DNA from: a virus
Strand: one strand, 5' to 3'
IMG/VR virus record: IMGVR_UViG_3300047319_000941
Location: 1 to 33,445 of that record
DNA: 33,445 nucleotides
Positions 14,277-25,300 of this stretch are shown piece by piece. Position 1 is the stretch's first letter. Every line of letters begins with the position of its first letter. Under the pieces are notes generated by a model. That model was not told the origin of the DNA, ran no database searches, and saw only the letters and a program-made list of their open reading frames with translations. Position numbers and translations under genes: made by a program.

Positions 14277-17200
14277 CTAACAGTCCACGGCCGTGATGAA
14301 CCACTTGTTCTCGCGGGGAGCGTAGTTGGCAATCACATCCTTGCTGCCAGAGATTCCGGTGCCTCTGGACCAATTCCAGACGGTCAGAAGCTCGTTAGTG
14401 AGCCCATTGGGGTCGTACAGCTTCAGACTACCACTACCAGAGGCGGCAATGACGGACTGGGTCTGCCCACGGGCAGTGCCATGGCACGTCCACACGCCCC
14501 GTGAGGCGTCCCAAAGGGGGTCAAGCGGCCCAACCCTCCACTTATCGGATCGGGTGAGCGTATCGGCGTCCCAGGCGGCTCCAGAGCCAGGCCCCGGCAC
14601 TGCGTTCCCCTGCCAATCGAATCCCCATCCCGAAATGACCACCGGTCCCCTCAGAGCCAATGGCCGAGCGTTAGCCCCAGTCGCGTTACGACGCTGAGCG
14701 TGCAGGCCCTGGTAGGTATTGCCCCAAGCGTAAACCTCGACGTCGTTGTAGCCCTTCCACGGGTCCAGGGTGGCCACGTTCGCAATTGCCCCAGTGACCG
14801 ATGGGGTCGCATAGCTTGGCATTAACAGTCCGTTGCCAGGTGCCGTACAGAACGGCCTCAGCAAACCACTGAAGCTCATCATGCCTGTGGCCTGGAAAGC
14901 AGAATCGTCGTCAGCATTGGACAGTGGAATCGCCTCTTCGTACGTCATCGCCGACAGGCCGATTCTCGTCATCCCGCTCGGGTCAGCTTCGCTGTAGCCC
15001 ACGAGCACATCGTACGGAGACTCCTTCTTCACCTGCTTAGGGGCGTTCTCCATGAAGGCCTTGGCAGTCCTATTAGCAGCAAGAACCGCGTTCTGCTTGA
15101 GCGACTGCTCCTTGAACGCCGCACGAACAGATCGACCCAGACCCTGGGAGATAAGGCCCATTCGCTTGAGTCGTTCGCCAAGGTTGCGGTTGAAGACGCC
15201 GTACCGAGGTGTAAACGTCTGGAAGCGATACGTGGTCGTGACACCCTGGGTTCCATAACTCACGTCGATATTGGTGACGTTCGGGCCACTGGTCTGAAGA
15301 ACGTCTCCCAAAGACACAGTTGGAGCCCCAGCCAGTTCCACTTGACCGGCTTCGGAAATGGTCATGTTGGTCACGGCCTGGTTGACGCGAGCCGCACCAG
15401 CCAGGTTCATGAAGTCCCATCCGCCGTAGTTCCACGGGGTTAACGTTGGGTCTTGATCGAACTTCACCTTGCCGGCCGCACCAGCCGCGAACCATGGGCC
15501 GTACTGAAGGATGTTGCTCTTGAGCGGGATTGCCGCCGCATCGGGATAACGAAGAGCCGGCTGAACCCTAATGCCAAGGCTGCCATATTGAGACTTGAGC
15601 ACCATATCCTGGAAGACTGCTGGTGCAAGCTGATGAGCGGCTGCCAGTAGGTTTTTGTCTCCAGTGAAATCCGACGCTTCCTCAAAAACTGGAGACTGTA
15701 GGGCGACTATCGCGTACGGACCAGGATTGAACACGATCTGAGAAGCTACCTGTGCCTCCATGAACAGCGTGTTGCCTTCGATGGCCGTGCCCTGTGGGTT
15801 GACGTGAGAGAGGTCAGCACCCTGAATGTTGTCGAACTCGACGAAGCACCGGAAACGTCCATCCTGAAGCCTGAAGATGTCCTGGTTCAGATCGGACAAT
15901 CCGAGCGGAGCCGAGCCATCAGGAAGAAAGCCGCCTTCCGCCACGTCATAACTACTCTCGACCCGAAGCGTTTCTGGATCAACGTTGCGAAGGATGAACG
16001 GCAACGGCACCAGGAATCGCCTGCCCATGGCTTCATCAGCGAAACCCTTGACGTACTCGTACATTCGCGTGACTTTGGCGAATAGGTCAGAAATAAGGGC
16101 TAGCTTGGCTTGGGCAATAGCGTTGCCGCGTTCGTCATTGACCATGTCCTGTTTGCGAACATTGCCATTGGCACCCATGTTCTTGATGGTCGTCAAAGTG
16201 GTTAGGCCAATTCTGTCCGCCATACTTTTTCGCTGATGGATCATGAACGACGACCAAGTGTTGAGATTACACTTAGCCATTCGCATCTCAAGCAGAGAAC
16301 ACGGATAATCGGTCTGGCCGATGATGTCAGCAACGGGCTGTGCGTTGAGGTTCATGAACTCCGTGGCAACAGAGCTACTGATGTTCCCGGCTGCGTCTTT
16401 CAGATCAAACGTTCCATCCACGCTAACAATCGGGTTGCCAACGATATCGAAGCCCCAGAAGGCCTGGACTGAGTTCGACTGGTAGAGCGTGGTGACCTCG
16501 CCGCCCACCAGGAAAGACGAAGTGACTTCGTGGCGTGCCTCGATACCAGAAGAGGAACGGACAACATTGCCCGTGTTGGTGTTGACCAACGCCGTGATAG
16601 TGCCAAGCGGAGGCTGGGTTGCCCTACTGACCGTGCGAACACGGATAGTGAAGCCGCGAAGCTCCACGAAAAAGTCGCACCCGCCATCCTCGCAAGCTTG
16701 AGCAATCAACTCGAGCAGCGAGACGTTGTTTCCACCCACACGATAGTAGATGGGCGGGGATGGCACTTCGGACAGATCAAGACTGTAGGTGACGCCGCGA
16801 TAGTTGAGTGGACCACCGTAAGTACCAACGAAGGGCTGGTTGGCCATGGCAACAACAGCATCGCGGACCTTGGTCCAGGGGATACCAGCATCGTTTGCGA
16901 GAGATCCACCGAAGCCGCCGTTGGCAGCGTCTTCCCACCAGCCGTAGGCATTGAAGAGATTGGGGATGGACCCCACCGAACCAGAGTACCCGGCGATGAC
17001 CACCTGGGCTCCGTCAAGAATCTCTCTGGGGTCTACGCAAACAACATCGTAGACAGGAAGGCCATTGACGTCGTTACGCCTCTCGTACTTCTGGAGGAGG
17101 CCGAAGAAGTTGAACGAGCCGACCGTAAAGAAGATGGGGGTGCCGACAGGCACGGGAGCAAATAGGTCACCATTGGCCGGATCTTCCACGAGAGCAACCG

Positions 17201-17291
17201 ATAGCTGGCTCGGCTGTCCCATGTTCCAACCGATAGACGAAGTGAATCCACGAATGGACGCACCCAGAAACGTCGCTTGCGTAAAAGACAT
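14277..17291 (-). CDS. Large tail protein, probable baseplate/tail-tip hub
   Basis: The 1,004-residue product has an N-terminal part (MSFTQATFLGASIRGF, then QPSQLSVALVED, FFTVGSFNFFGLLQKYER and YDVVCVDPREIL) that reads like the beta-barrel front of tail-hub proteins. A long mixed region follows (middle block with RKSMADRIGLT). The C-terminal third is Gly/Trp-rich with aromatic strands (GWGFDWQGNAVPGP, VWNWSRGTGISG). There is no peptidoglycan hydrolase motif. AGGAG lies six bases before the ATG at 17291. It sits downstream of the tape measure as expected for tail-tip genes. Hub function is inferred from order, size and N-terminal likeness. Residue-level identity to a known protein was not recognised. 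Confidence 0.6.
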   Translation of the reverse strand: MSFTQATFLGASIRGFTSSIGWNMGQPSQLSVALVEDPANGDLFAPVPVGTPIFFTVGSFNFFGLLQKYERRNDVNGLPVYDVVCVDPREILDGAQVVIAGYSGSVGSIPNLFNAYGWWEDAANGGFGGSLANDAGIPWTKVRDAVVAMANQPFVGTYGGPLNYRGVTYSLDLSEVPSPPIYYRVGGNNVSLLELIAQACEDGGCDFFVELRGFTIRVRTVSRATQPPLGTITALVNTNTGNVVRSSSGIEARHEVTSSFLVGGEVTTLYQSNSVQAFWGFDIVGNPIVSVDGTFDLKDAAGNISSSVATEFMNLNAQPVADIIGQTDYPCSLLEMRMAKCNLNTWSSFMIHQRKSMADRIGLTTLTTIKNMGANGNVRKQDMVNDERGNAIAQAKLALISDLFAKVTRMYEYVKGFADEAMGRRFLVPLPFILRNVDPETLRVESSYDVAEGGFLPDGSAPLGLSDLNQDIFRLQDGRFRCFVEFDNIQGADLSHVNPQGTAIEGNTLFMEAQVASQIVFNPGPYAIVALQSPVFEEASDFTGDKNLLAAAHQLAPAVFQDMVLKSQYGSLGIRVQPALRYPDAAAIPLKSNILQYGPWFAAGAAGKVKFDQDPTLTPWNYGGWDFMNLAGAARVNQAVTNMTISEAGQVELAGAPTVSLGDVLQTSGPNVTNIDVSYGTQGVTTTYRFQTFTPRYGVFNRNLGERLKRMGLISQGLGRSVRAAFKEQSLKQNAVLAANRTAKAFMENAPKQVKKESPYDVLVGYSEADPSGMTRIGLSAMTYEEAIPLSNADDDSAFQATGMMSFSGLLRPFCTAPGNGLLMPSYATPSVTGAIANVATLDPWKGYNDVEVYAWGNTYQGLHAQRRNATGANARPLALRGPVVISGWGFDWQGNAVPGPGSGAAWDADTLTRSDKWRVGPLDPLWDASRGVWTCHGTARGQTQSVIAASGSGSLKLYDPNGLTNELLTVWNWSRGTGISGSKDVIANYAPRENKWFITAVDC

Positions 17292-17299
17292 GTCTACTC

Positions 17300-18715
17300 C
17301 TACAACGCCTTGCCGCGGTTGCAGCAGAAGGTCGTGTTCCGAGAATACCGGCCGTCATAGTCGAGCCAGTTCTCGTCGTCCTGTTCAATGAATACCGAAC
17401 TGCCAATGCCGATTGGCGTGTATCCCAACACCAGGGCCGCGGTCGATGGTTTGGTCGGCGTGAAGACCATCGTCTTGCAGGGCATCTGGACCTCGATGGT
17501 CACGTTGCGACGAAACTCAGTGATGGTCTGGATTGCCTGCAATATCGGCCCAAGGGCTCGGCCGAGCACGGGAATGCGTGCGAACACGTCGGCCGGGTTT
17601 CGGTCAACGACTGAAATCTTCTCCCACTTTGCTCCGGGCACGGTGGCCGTTGGGCGGTCATCGTATTCGTGGTGGTAAGAGATGGTGCCGTTGACCTCGT
17701 TGGCACCGACCTGAGTATTGAGCACGGTCGGATTCAGCGTGACACCGGACACGGTCTGAGCCCTCGTCAGCAGGGAAGCCATCACGGTCGCCCACTTGCT
17801 AGAGGCGTTCGTGTAGCGACTGGACGTCACGGCATACGTGGTGTTGTTGCTCACCTGCAAGCCAGTGATATTACCTTCGACGCTAACGCTCGACCTGCCC
17901 TCTTGGGAAACTCGTGTCGTGACCGTGCAGTCATCGATAGCTGGGGCCTCGCCCTGGGGGTCGTAGCAGAGCCACGTCTCCGTGACGCCAAAGAACCCGC
18001 CAAGTTCATTGGCGTGCTGGGCTCGTAGGTAGTTGTAAGCCGCGAGATTCGTGGCATCGAGCACGCCTGGGGCCGACATCCTCTCCGGCTTGATGCCAAG
18101 GCCGATCATGTTCAGGACGTAGTCCTTGGCGTTCAGCCAGGACTCTTGGGTGATGCTCCCGTCTGGCTCGAACACCCGTTGACCAGTCGCCGTGACGGAA
18201 TGGGTCAAGCGAAAGGTGTGCTTGGCTTCATCAAGAGGCTCGATGTTCCACTCTTCAGTTGCCTTGGAAATCTTCGAGTTGATGCAGAAATCCTTGAGCC
18301 CAACGATACAGTTCGTCTCCATCGTGATGACGTAGTCTGCCGTCTCGGCCCAGTGCCCTTCGGGGAACTCAATCCGCTTGATCTTCGGATTACACTTCAT
18401 CGGGGTCGATCCGTCGATGGGGTCGATCTCAAATACGTGGCCATCAGTCGAGAACAACTCGTTGATTGCTTCCTGCTTACGCAAGATCGAGCCAAGCCAC
18501 TGATCGGACGTTAGCGTCTCGCTGGGTGGATAGTCGGGCTGATCCCAGAATGTTTCGCTGGAATTGGGAGATCCCATCCAGGCCACCATTTTGCCGCGAA
18601 CCACAATCGTGTAGGTCTGGCCAATGGGCTTGCCATCGTCCTGAGTGTTCACTTCTTTGGAGATGGCAATGAACGGAGCCGGAATCAATCGTTTGCTGTT
18701 GTACGCTACTGGCAT
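17300..18715 (-). CDS. Tail protein, unrecognised minor structural
   Basis: The start is the ATG complementary to 18713-18715, three bases after the preceding stop, so translation is coupled. A longer in-frame reading only re-reads the repeat-protein gene. The 471-residue product begins MPVAYNSKRLIPAPFIAISK and is a mix of beta strands (YTIVVRGKMVAW, ADYVITMETNCIVGLK, SSVSVEGNITGLQVSN) and a short helical portion (PVLGRALGPILQAIQTITEF). It ends with IEVQMPCKTMVFTPTKP and a Cys-containing tail. It belongs to the tail-tip group by position. No catalytic motif was seen and no family name can be given. Confidence 0.6.
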   Translation of the reverse strand: MPVAYNSKRLIPAPFIAISKEVNTQDDGKPIGQTYTIVVRGKMVAWMGSPNSSETFWDQPDYPPSETLTSDQWLGSILRKQEAINELFSTDGHVFEIDPIDGSTPMKCNPKIKRIEFPEGHWAETADYVITMETNCIVGLKDFCINSKISKATEEWNIEPLDEAKHTFRLTHSVTATGQRVFEPDGSITQESWLNAKDYVLNMIGLGIKPERMSAPGVLDATNLAAYNYLRAQHANELGGFFGVTETWLCYDPQGEAPAIDDCTVTTRVSQEGRSSVSVEGNITGLQVSNNTTYAVTSSRYTNASSKWATVMASLLTRAQTVSGVTLNPTVLNTQVGANEVNGTISYHHEYDDRPTATVPGAKWEKISVVDRNPADVFARIPVLGRALGPILQAIQTITEFRRNVTIEVQMPCKTMVFTPTKPSTAALVLGYTPIGIGSSVFIEQDDENWLDYDGRYSRNTTFCCNRGKAL

Positions 18716-18716
18716 G

Positions 18717-19325
18717 TTAGAAACCGTGTGTGTAGAGCTTGCCGGCCAGGCTGACTGGACCAACCACGTCAGGCATTGATAGCGGCATCGTTCCGGTGGG
18801 AATCACAGCACCGCGAGCAAACAAGGTCGTCTGCTGATTAGCAGGAGAGCCAGGCCCCTGGATGTAGAGGCTCATGGCATTACTAGGGACTCTGGCTAGG
18901 TACAGGTTCATCGAGCGTTGTTCGCCCAGTGCTCCTGGAGTTGAACCATCGCCAGACACGTACATGGGTGCAGATAGCGTTCGGCCCGAGTCTTGATTCC
19001 AGGCCACCAACCCGAGACCGGCCGATTTGCGTGGTGCCTCTCCACCGGTCCACAGATTCATGTTCCTTGGTGCCGACACGGTAGTCGGACCGCTGACGAA
19101 CAAGTTCATTCGTCGCGGATAAGTGTTACCGCTCGTGGCTTCCAAGAAGAGCGGTCTCGAAACCGAATATCCACTAGCCGTAGACCCCACCGCAAAAAGA
19201 GTTGCACTCGATTGCGAAGGCTGGCTGTAGCCAGTCACGAACAGACTCATCGGCCCGCGAGTAGCGGCGGCATGGCCGTGTAAGTAAAGCGACAACGAGT
19301 TGTTGAAACCGCTGGGTGCTGGCAT
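18717..19325 (-). CDS. Tail-region protein made of about 13 LF-x-G repeats
   Basis: This 202-residue protein is almost entirely a repeat. Units of 14-18 residues each carry a core such as MSLFVTG, ATLFAVG, MNLFVSG, MNLWTGG, APMYVSG, MNLYLAR, MSLYIQG or TTLFARG. The strand-turn pattern, hydrophobic-aromatic-hydrophobic-x-Gly, suggests a beta-solenoid or beta-prism spacer. It has no signal peptide or enzyme motif. It starts four bases after the tape measure stop and ends four bases before the next gene, so the three are coupled. It is probably part of the tail tip or a receptor-contacting spike. That role is inferred from location and form. Confidence 0.65.
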   Translation of the reverse strand: MPAPSGFNNSLSLYLHGHAAATRGPMSLFVTGYSQPSQSSATLFAVGSTASGYSVSRPLFLEATSGNTYPRRMNLFVSGPTTVSAPRNMNLWTGGEAPRKSAGLGLVAWNQDSGRTLSAPMYVSGDGSTPGALGEQRSMNLYLARVPSNAMSLYIQGPGSPANQQTTLFARGAVIPTGTMPLSMPDVVGPVSLAGKLYTHGF

Positions 19326-19326
19326 G

Positions 19327-22300
19327 CTACACGTTGACCCCCGCGTCCGGCAGCTTGTCCTTGAAGACCTGCCGGATTGCGTTTTGGGTTTGCTCCTGAA
19401 CCATCTTCTGAATCTCAGGCGTCAGCCTCGTCAACATCTCGGCCCCATTCAGGGTCACTTCTACCCGCTGCTCGCCCGTGACGGTCAGCGTCCGCGGCAT
19501 CTTGGTCAATGCGTCAGTCAAGGCCGTGGCCTGCCCGCTGAAAGCCGTCAAGGCCTGTACGAACGAGCCCACGCTCACGCCGAAGTCCTTGGTGCAATTC
19601 CCAAAGGCAGCCAGAGAACCATTCAGATTCTCGAAGGCCTGCTGCACTTCCGGGCTAAGGCCGCTGTTTCCGCCCTGGACATCGCCGCCGCCGGCTAGGT
19701 AGCCGACCATGCCGCCCTTGTTGAAGTGGGCGAGGTTCCCGGCACCAGCACGGGCCACGGACGAAGTGTTGAGAACGAACTCGCCAGGAGTCAGCAGGGC
19801 AGGCACGCTGTCGCCACCACCAACCATGCCACCAGTGGCGAACCTCTGCGGCTGTACGTATTGGTCCCTTGCCCGACGAGCGTTCGGATCTCGGAACGTC
19901 GCCAGATCATTCAACTCCTGTTGCCTGCTCAGGCTGCGGATGCCAGCGTTACCAATGTCCTGATTTTGGGAATTGGCGAAAGCCTGCCGATGAGCGAAGT
20001 TGGACACGGCCCCCTGGTAGTGGAAGTTGTAGGCAGAGTTTCCCTGCTCATAGGCTTCCAATCCCTTGCGGCCACCAAACGACTTCTTGACGTTCTCGTT
20101 CAGTTGCCGACGAGCAGCGACACGACGACGGGCAGCTTCCGCTACCTGACCATCGCCTTCGCTCGCTTCGAGGTCGGCCCTCTGCTGTTCAGTGAGGGCG
20201 TCATACCGTGCCTGTTGAGCCTTACGAAGATTGAAGGCATTCAGGAAACCCGAAGAGGCCCCGTAGGGATTCGTAGCCGCCTGAATCCTAAGCTGCTTCG
20301 TGAGGTACTGGCCTTCAGTCAGGCCTCCCAAATCTGGGCCATCAACAGCGGCGTTAGCCTCTGCCGGTTTTCGGATTGCCGGAGCAACCACAGCGGGTCG
20401 GTCAGCCTCCTCTTCCCTTCTTGGTCCTGGCCCAACCTTATCCCCGCCTGGGAATGGCAGGTTGAACCCACCGCCAGCCACGCCCTCGCCAGGGAACGGT
20501 AAGTTAAAGCCGCCGCCACCGACAGCCTCGCCGGGGAACGGAAGGTTGAACCCTCCACCAGCAGCTAGGTAGACAACGCCCCCTTTAGCCAAATACGAGG
20601 AACCCTTAGCGTTGTTGATATGGTGCAACAACGCCTTGTTGGCCTGAGCAGACTCGGCGTTCACTACGAACTCGCCAGGCGTGAGCATGGCCGGAACGGT
20701 ATCAGACCCACGGGACTTGAAGATCGAGCCACCGCCAGCGAAACCTTCGGCGTTAGCCGCCTTGTTGTCTTGACCGCGACCTAACTGGCCATTGATCTCG
20801 GCAATCTTCTGCTGGAGCGTGTTGAACTGATCCGTCGTCGCACGAAGGTTTTCATCAAGACTCTTCAGGGTGTTTCCAGAACCGAAAGAGTCGAGAGCGG
20901 CAAGAAACTGAGCCTGACCACCAGCCCTTCCTGTTGCTTCCTCGATTGCGGCAGGACTGAACTTGTCTTTCTGGAGAGCTTCCTGTGCCGGAGCTAGCCT
21001 GCCCTTTTCAATCCCCGTAATGCTGGACTGCGAGGCTTCGATCAGAGACTGTTTCAGCAGTTGTCGGTACTGAGCACCATTAATCCGATCCTGCCCATCC
21101 GGAAGATCGAACTCGTTGATGTTCTTTCGATTGGTGTTGTAGGCGTTAGTAACAAAGCTCTCGTCAGTGACGCCATAACCCTTCAGGGCTTCCCTGAACC
21201 GTCCCAGCTGACCTTCGAGCGGTCCAGTCCTGGTCTGATTCTCGATGTCATTGATGGCAGTGTCACTGGTAACCCGGTTCCTTTGGGTACTGAAATCTTT
21301 GATAGCCTGACGAGCGTCAAATAATGCCTGGACCTTCCCCCTGTCCGCTTGAAGGTTACCAAGCTGTGTGTCATCCTGTACGCCGGCAGTACGGAGAATG
21401 CCACGCTGTTGGTCCAAATCCCGAAGGCCACTCAAACGCTTGCCGACGTCTCCAATTTGGATTTGTGCTTCAGACAGACGTCCTTGACCCAAAATCTGAG
21501 CGAGACGACCAAAGAACTTTTCCTGTGTCTGACCAAGGTTGGTGAAAAACTTGTCGGCTAGCCCCTTCTGTATTTCCTCCAATTTTTCCGATGCGGCGAT
21601 GCCGGTCGCATTGTTCCCATTGACTCCACTCCTGAGCCCTTCAAGCTGCTTCTGCTCGTTGGCATTCAGACCAAAGCCAGCTTCTGAAATTAGACGCTCT
21701 TTCAGATCAGAAGCCCTAGGAGCACCATTAAACCCTCCAAGCTTGGCGTCACCATTTGCGTTCAGGTAATCAAACGCGAGCCTCGCATCTTCAGGCGTGA
21801 AATTAGCAATCGCACCCTTGCTATTGTTCGCCTGATTGGCAAGGATTAACCCGCGGGCCAGATTGTTCTGCTCTTCAGGCCCAGACGTAATAGCTCGTTC
21901 ACCGAAAGCCAAGCGTGCCTGGCGGTCACCTTCAAGCTGACGAATCTTCTCGAACGCCGCAGCATTTCGTTCGCTCACATCAGCCAGGTGCTTCAACGCC
22001 AGCTGGGTGTCCGCCGCACGAGACTTCAGGCGAATTAGTTCCTGGCCGGCAGCATCGAAGCCATTTTTGTCGCCGCGAGACTTGGCACCCTCCTGAGCCC
22101 GCGTGGCGGCTTCGACTTCCTTGTCTAGTTGAGCCAGCTGTCGTCCTAACACCTCAGGGTTGTTAGCCGCGGCCCCTTGGAGGCCGGTCAAACGTTCCTG
22201 GCGAGCCTGAAGTGGAAAGTTAAGGGTAGAGAGAGGAATCTGATCCAAGGCAGATCGGGCCGAGAAGTTACGCTGAGCATCGAACTCAACGGACTGGCGA

Positions 22301-25300
22301 ACGGCCGACACCCGCAACGAATTGGTGCGGTCTTGAGTCTCTCCGACAGTCTGAAGCCTGTGACGCAACGTCACAAGACCTTCGCTGAATTCGTTAGAGC
22401 GTTGTTCAAATAGTTCGAGTGCCCGTTTGCCAGCTTCACGAACAGGTTCGGCAGAACGTGCAAGCCCACGGTCGGCTAACTTAGATGGGTCAATCTGGCC
22501 AGCATCACGTAGGGCCTGTGGTCCACCCTTTCCAATCTCGTTGAATTCATGGACGACGCTATTCAGAACGCTTCTGAGCGTCTCACTATTTGTGTCCACG
22601 CCGTTTCGTTTTAGGGCTTCCAGCGTGTCACGATGAATTGCGGTTACATCGTCGCTAGAATTTGCATCCAAAGCACGATGAGAGAACACGTTGCTGATGA
22701 CAGAACTAAGGACAGACGAAACGTCATTGGTTGCTTGCCCAAGCGAGGCCAGGCGTTGACCCTGAACGCCACCAGACCTTGCGAGAAACCGAAGGGGTTC
22801 GAGAGATTCGTCTCCAGGACGACCCAGAGAATCGAGCTTGCGTGCCCCAAAATCTGCCTTCGTCGCCGTAACCGTGCCATCGAAAGCATCGTTCAGATTG
22901 TGGGCACGAGACTTGAGACCATCAAGCGAGTCAGACGCAGACTGAACCGCGATGAGCAGGCGATTGAAAGCGTTGACATTCCGTTCCTCTCCGGTCCGTG
23001 CAGCCAGCCCCTGTTGGTCCGCACGAGCACCCTGCTGTGCAGCCAGGGCCTGCTTCGTCAAATCCCGCTGGACCTTCTCGAACGACGTGCCGGTGCCCTG
23101 AGCCAACGTGCCGACCAGAGTCGGATCGATACGGCCTACAAGAGCCTGGGCAGACTGGTTGGGATTACGTTTGGCTGCCTCGGCGAACTGACGAGCAATG
23201 CCCTCTTGGATAGACGGCACGAATGCCGCCGCCTGCTCGCGACCGCTACGCTTCTGGAGTTCGTTGAACTCAGCGTCGTTTCGGCCGCTCAGGAGATGAG
23301 TTGCCTCATCCTCATTCTTGTTGGTGGTCTGAATGCTTGCCTTGTGAATGGCCTCAACAAGACTGTCAGATCCAGACCCTTTCACCCTGGCAAAGTCTCG
23401 GAGACGGTCACCAACGTCGTTGAGGGCGTTGGCGATTTTGACCTCGCGGATCTCCTTCGAGGCTTCGTGCAGCGACGTGTAAAGGCCGGTGAGCCCACCA
23501 ACGACAGCACCGATGGCCGTGCCCCAGCCTGGCAACGCCAGCGTGCCGAGAGCCGCACCGGTTGCCGCACCACTCAGGGCACCGCCGGCACCACGCAGGG
23601 CACTGAACCGAGTTGAATCTCCTACAGCACCCTGAGCAGATCCACCCGCACCTTCCAAACCAGACGCCACGAGACCTGCGGCAGCCGTGGCCCCAAAGAG
23701 GGCGAACTGGCTACCAGCGGACTGACGGGCAAGACGCTCCTCGCGGAAGCGACCGAATCGGGACAGAGCACCGCTAGCCTGACCGAAGATGGTCGAGCCC
23801 GGAGCCGTGGGGATTTGCAGTCCCTGGCTGTCGTTTCGGAGAACAGACGATTGGGAACCAACGATGTTGCCGAGCGAGTCACGTACGGCCCCGTTGTTGC
23901 CAGAAATGAGGTTTTTAGCAACACGTTCGCGAGCGATACGGGATTGTTCTGCCGACGTCGCGTCTGCTTTTTCAATCGCGACGTGCTTTGTCTCTGCCTG
24001 AATCAGTTCCTGTACGACCTTGGCACGCTGCTCCGTGAAGACACCAAGCTTGGTCTCGGTGCTCAGGTTGCTCTTACCACCTAGCCGTTCGTATTCGGAA
24101 CGGGAACGTTCGGCCGCGATTTCCCCGAGGCTGGAGAACGAGAGGCCCGAGCCTTCCAGGCGAGTACGCTGGTTTTGCCCGGCCTGCACTTCCCTGTCAC
24201 GACGACGTTGTGCCAAGGCCTCATCGCGAAGTCCGAAGGTGGCCGCGGCGTTGACCTGGAGCCGGTCCTCGAGAGCATTGTGGACGTTGACTTCCCCAGC
24301 GAGCGGGACTCCCTGGTCACGAAGGCTCTGACGAGCCGCCAACGGGTCATTGGTTCGCTGCGTAAGCTGACGCCCAGCACGCCGAGCATCGAGTGCGTCC
24401 TGCTTGCTATCCAGATCCTGGACTTGCAGACGAGCCTGGGATTCTGCCACCGACTTACGCTGGAAGGCGTCCTCAACCTGGTCGAATCGTCCGAGGTTCG
24501 GAGTGTGCGTCAGCAGGAGAGGGTTACCGGGGCCGGACAGAGCCCCCTGGGGTCCGCTGCTCTTGACCACAAACTGGGCGTCAATCACTCCCTTGTTCGC
24601 GGCGTTCCGGATCTGGTCTTTCGCAGAGCCCAACGCACTGACGATGCCCTCGATTGCGTCAATCAACCGACGATGGTAAGCGTCGGGAGACTGGAGCAAC
24701 CCAGCGGGCTTCTGAAAGCCAAGCAACAATTGATTCGACACCGCCGGTGGCTCTGGAGGGGCGGGCGGACCGTATGCGACCCCACTGTCTGCCCGTTGAG
24801 CAGCAGACCGCAGTCGTTCACCACGAGGCCTTGCCTTAGCTTCAACGCCGGCCTGGCGGGCACGCAGCCTTGCGATGCGGTCCTGGGTCGCCCCAGCCAC
24901 TGCTGCCGCGTCTGCCTTTTCCTCAGCGTCCGCCACGATGTCGGCCGGGCTACCCTCTCGACCAGCAACGCTAGTCAAGATGCTGCCCTGAACGTCGGTC
25001 GGATTAAGCTTGTTAACCTTTACTTTTTCTTTGTACGCAGCGGACTGTGCCGCCCGCGTAATCTGCCGGACGAAATGAGTATCGAGTGCCGGATGTCCGA
25101 CGTCAGCTTCCGAGAACTGGGAACCGGTATCCGGATTGACAACAGTGAGCTTTCCCTGCTTATCGGTCTGGTTGAAGTCAAACAGGCGGGCCTGCTGGAT
25201 GGCCTCAACAGCAAATTCCTTGCGGAGCCCGCTGAGAATCACGTCGTGATTCCGCTCGAGCATTGCGTTCAGAAATTCCTGCGACACACGAGCATCTTTC

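Noticed and set aside
22633-23616. Long + strand open frames opposite the tape measure (for example 327 codons here, 472 codons at 24175)
   Set aside because: They are antisense shadows of a GC-rich gene, with Arg/Ser/Cys-rich compositions and no recognisable motif or start signal.
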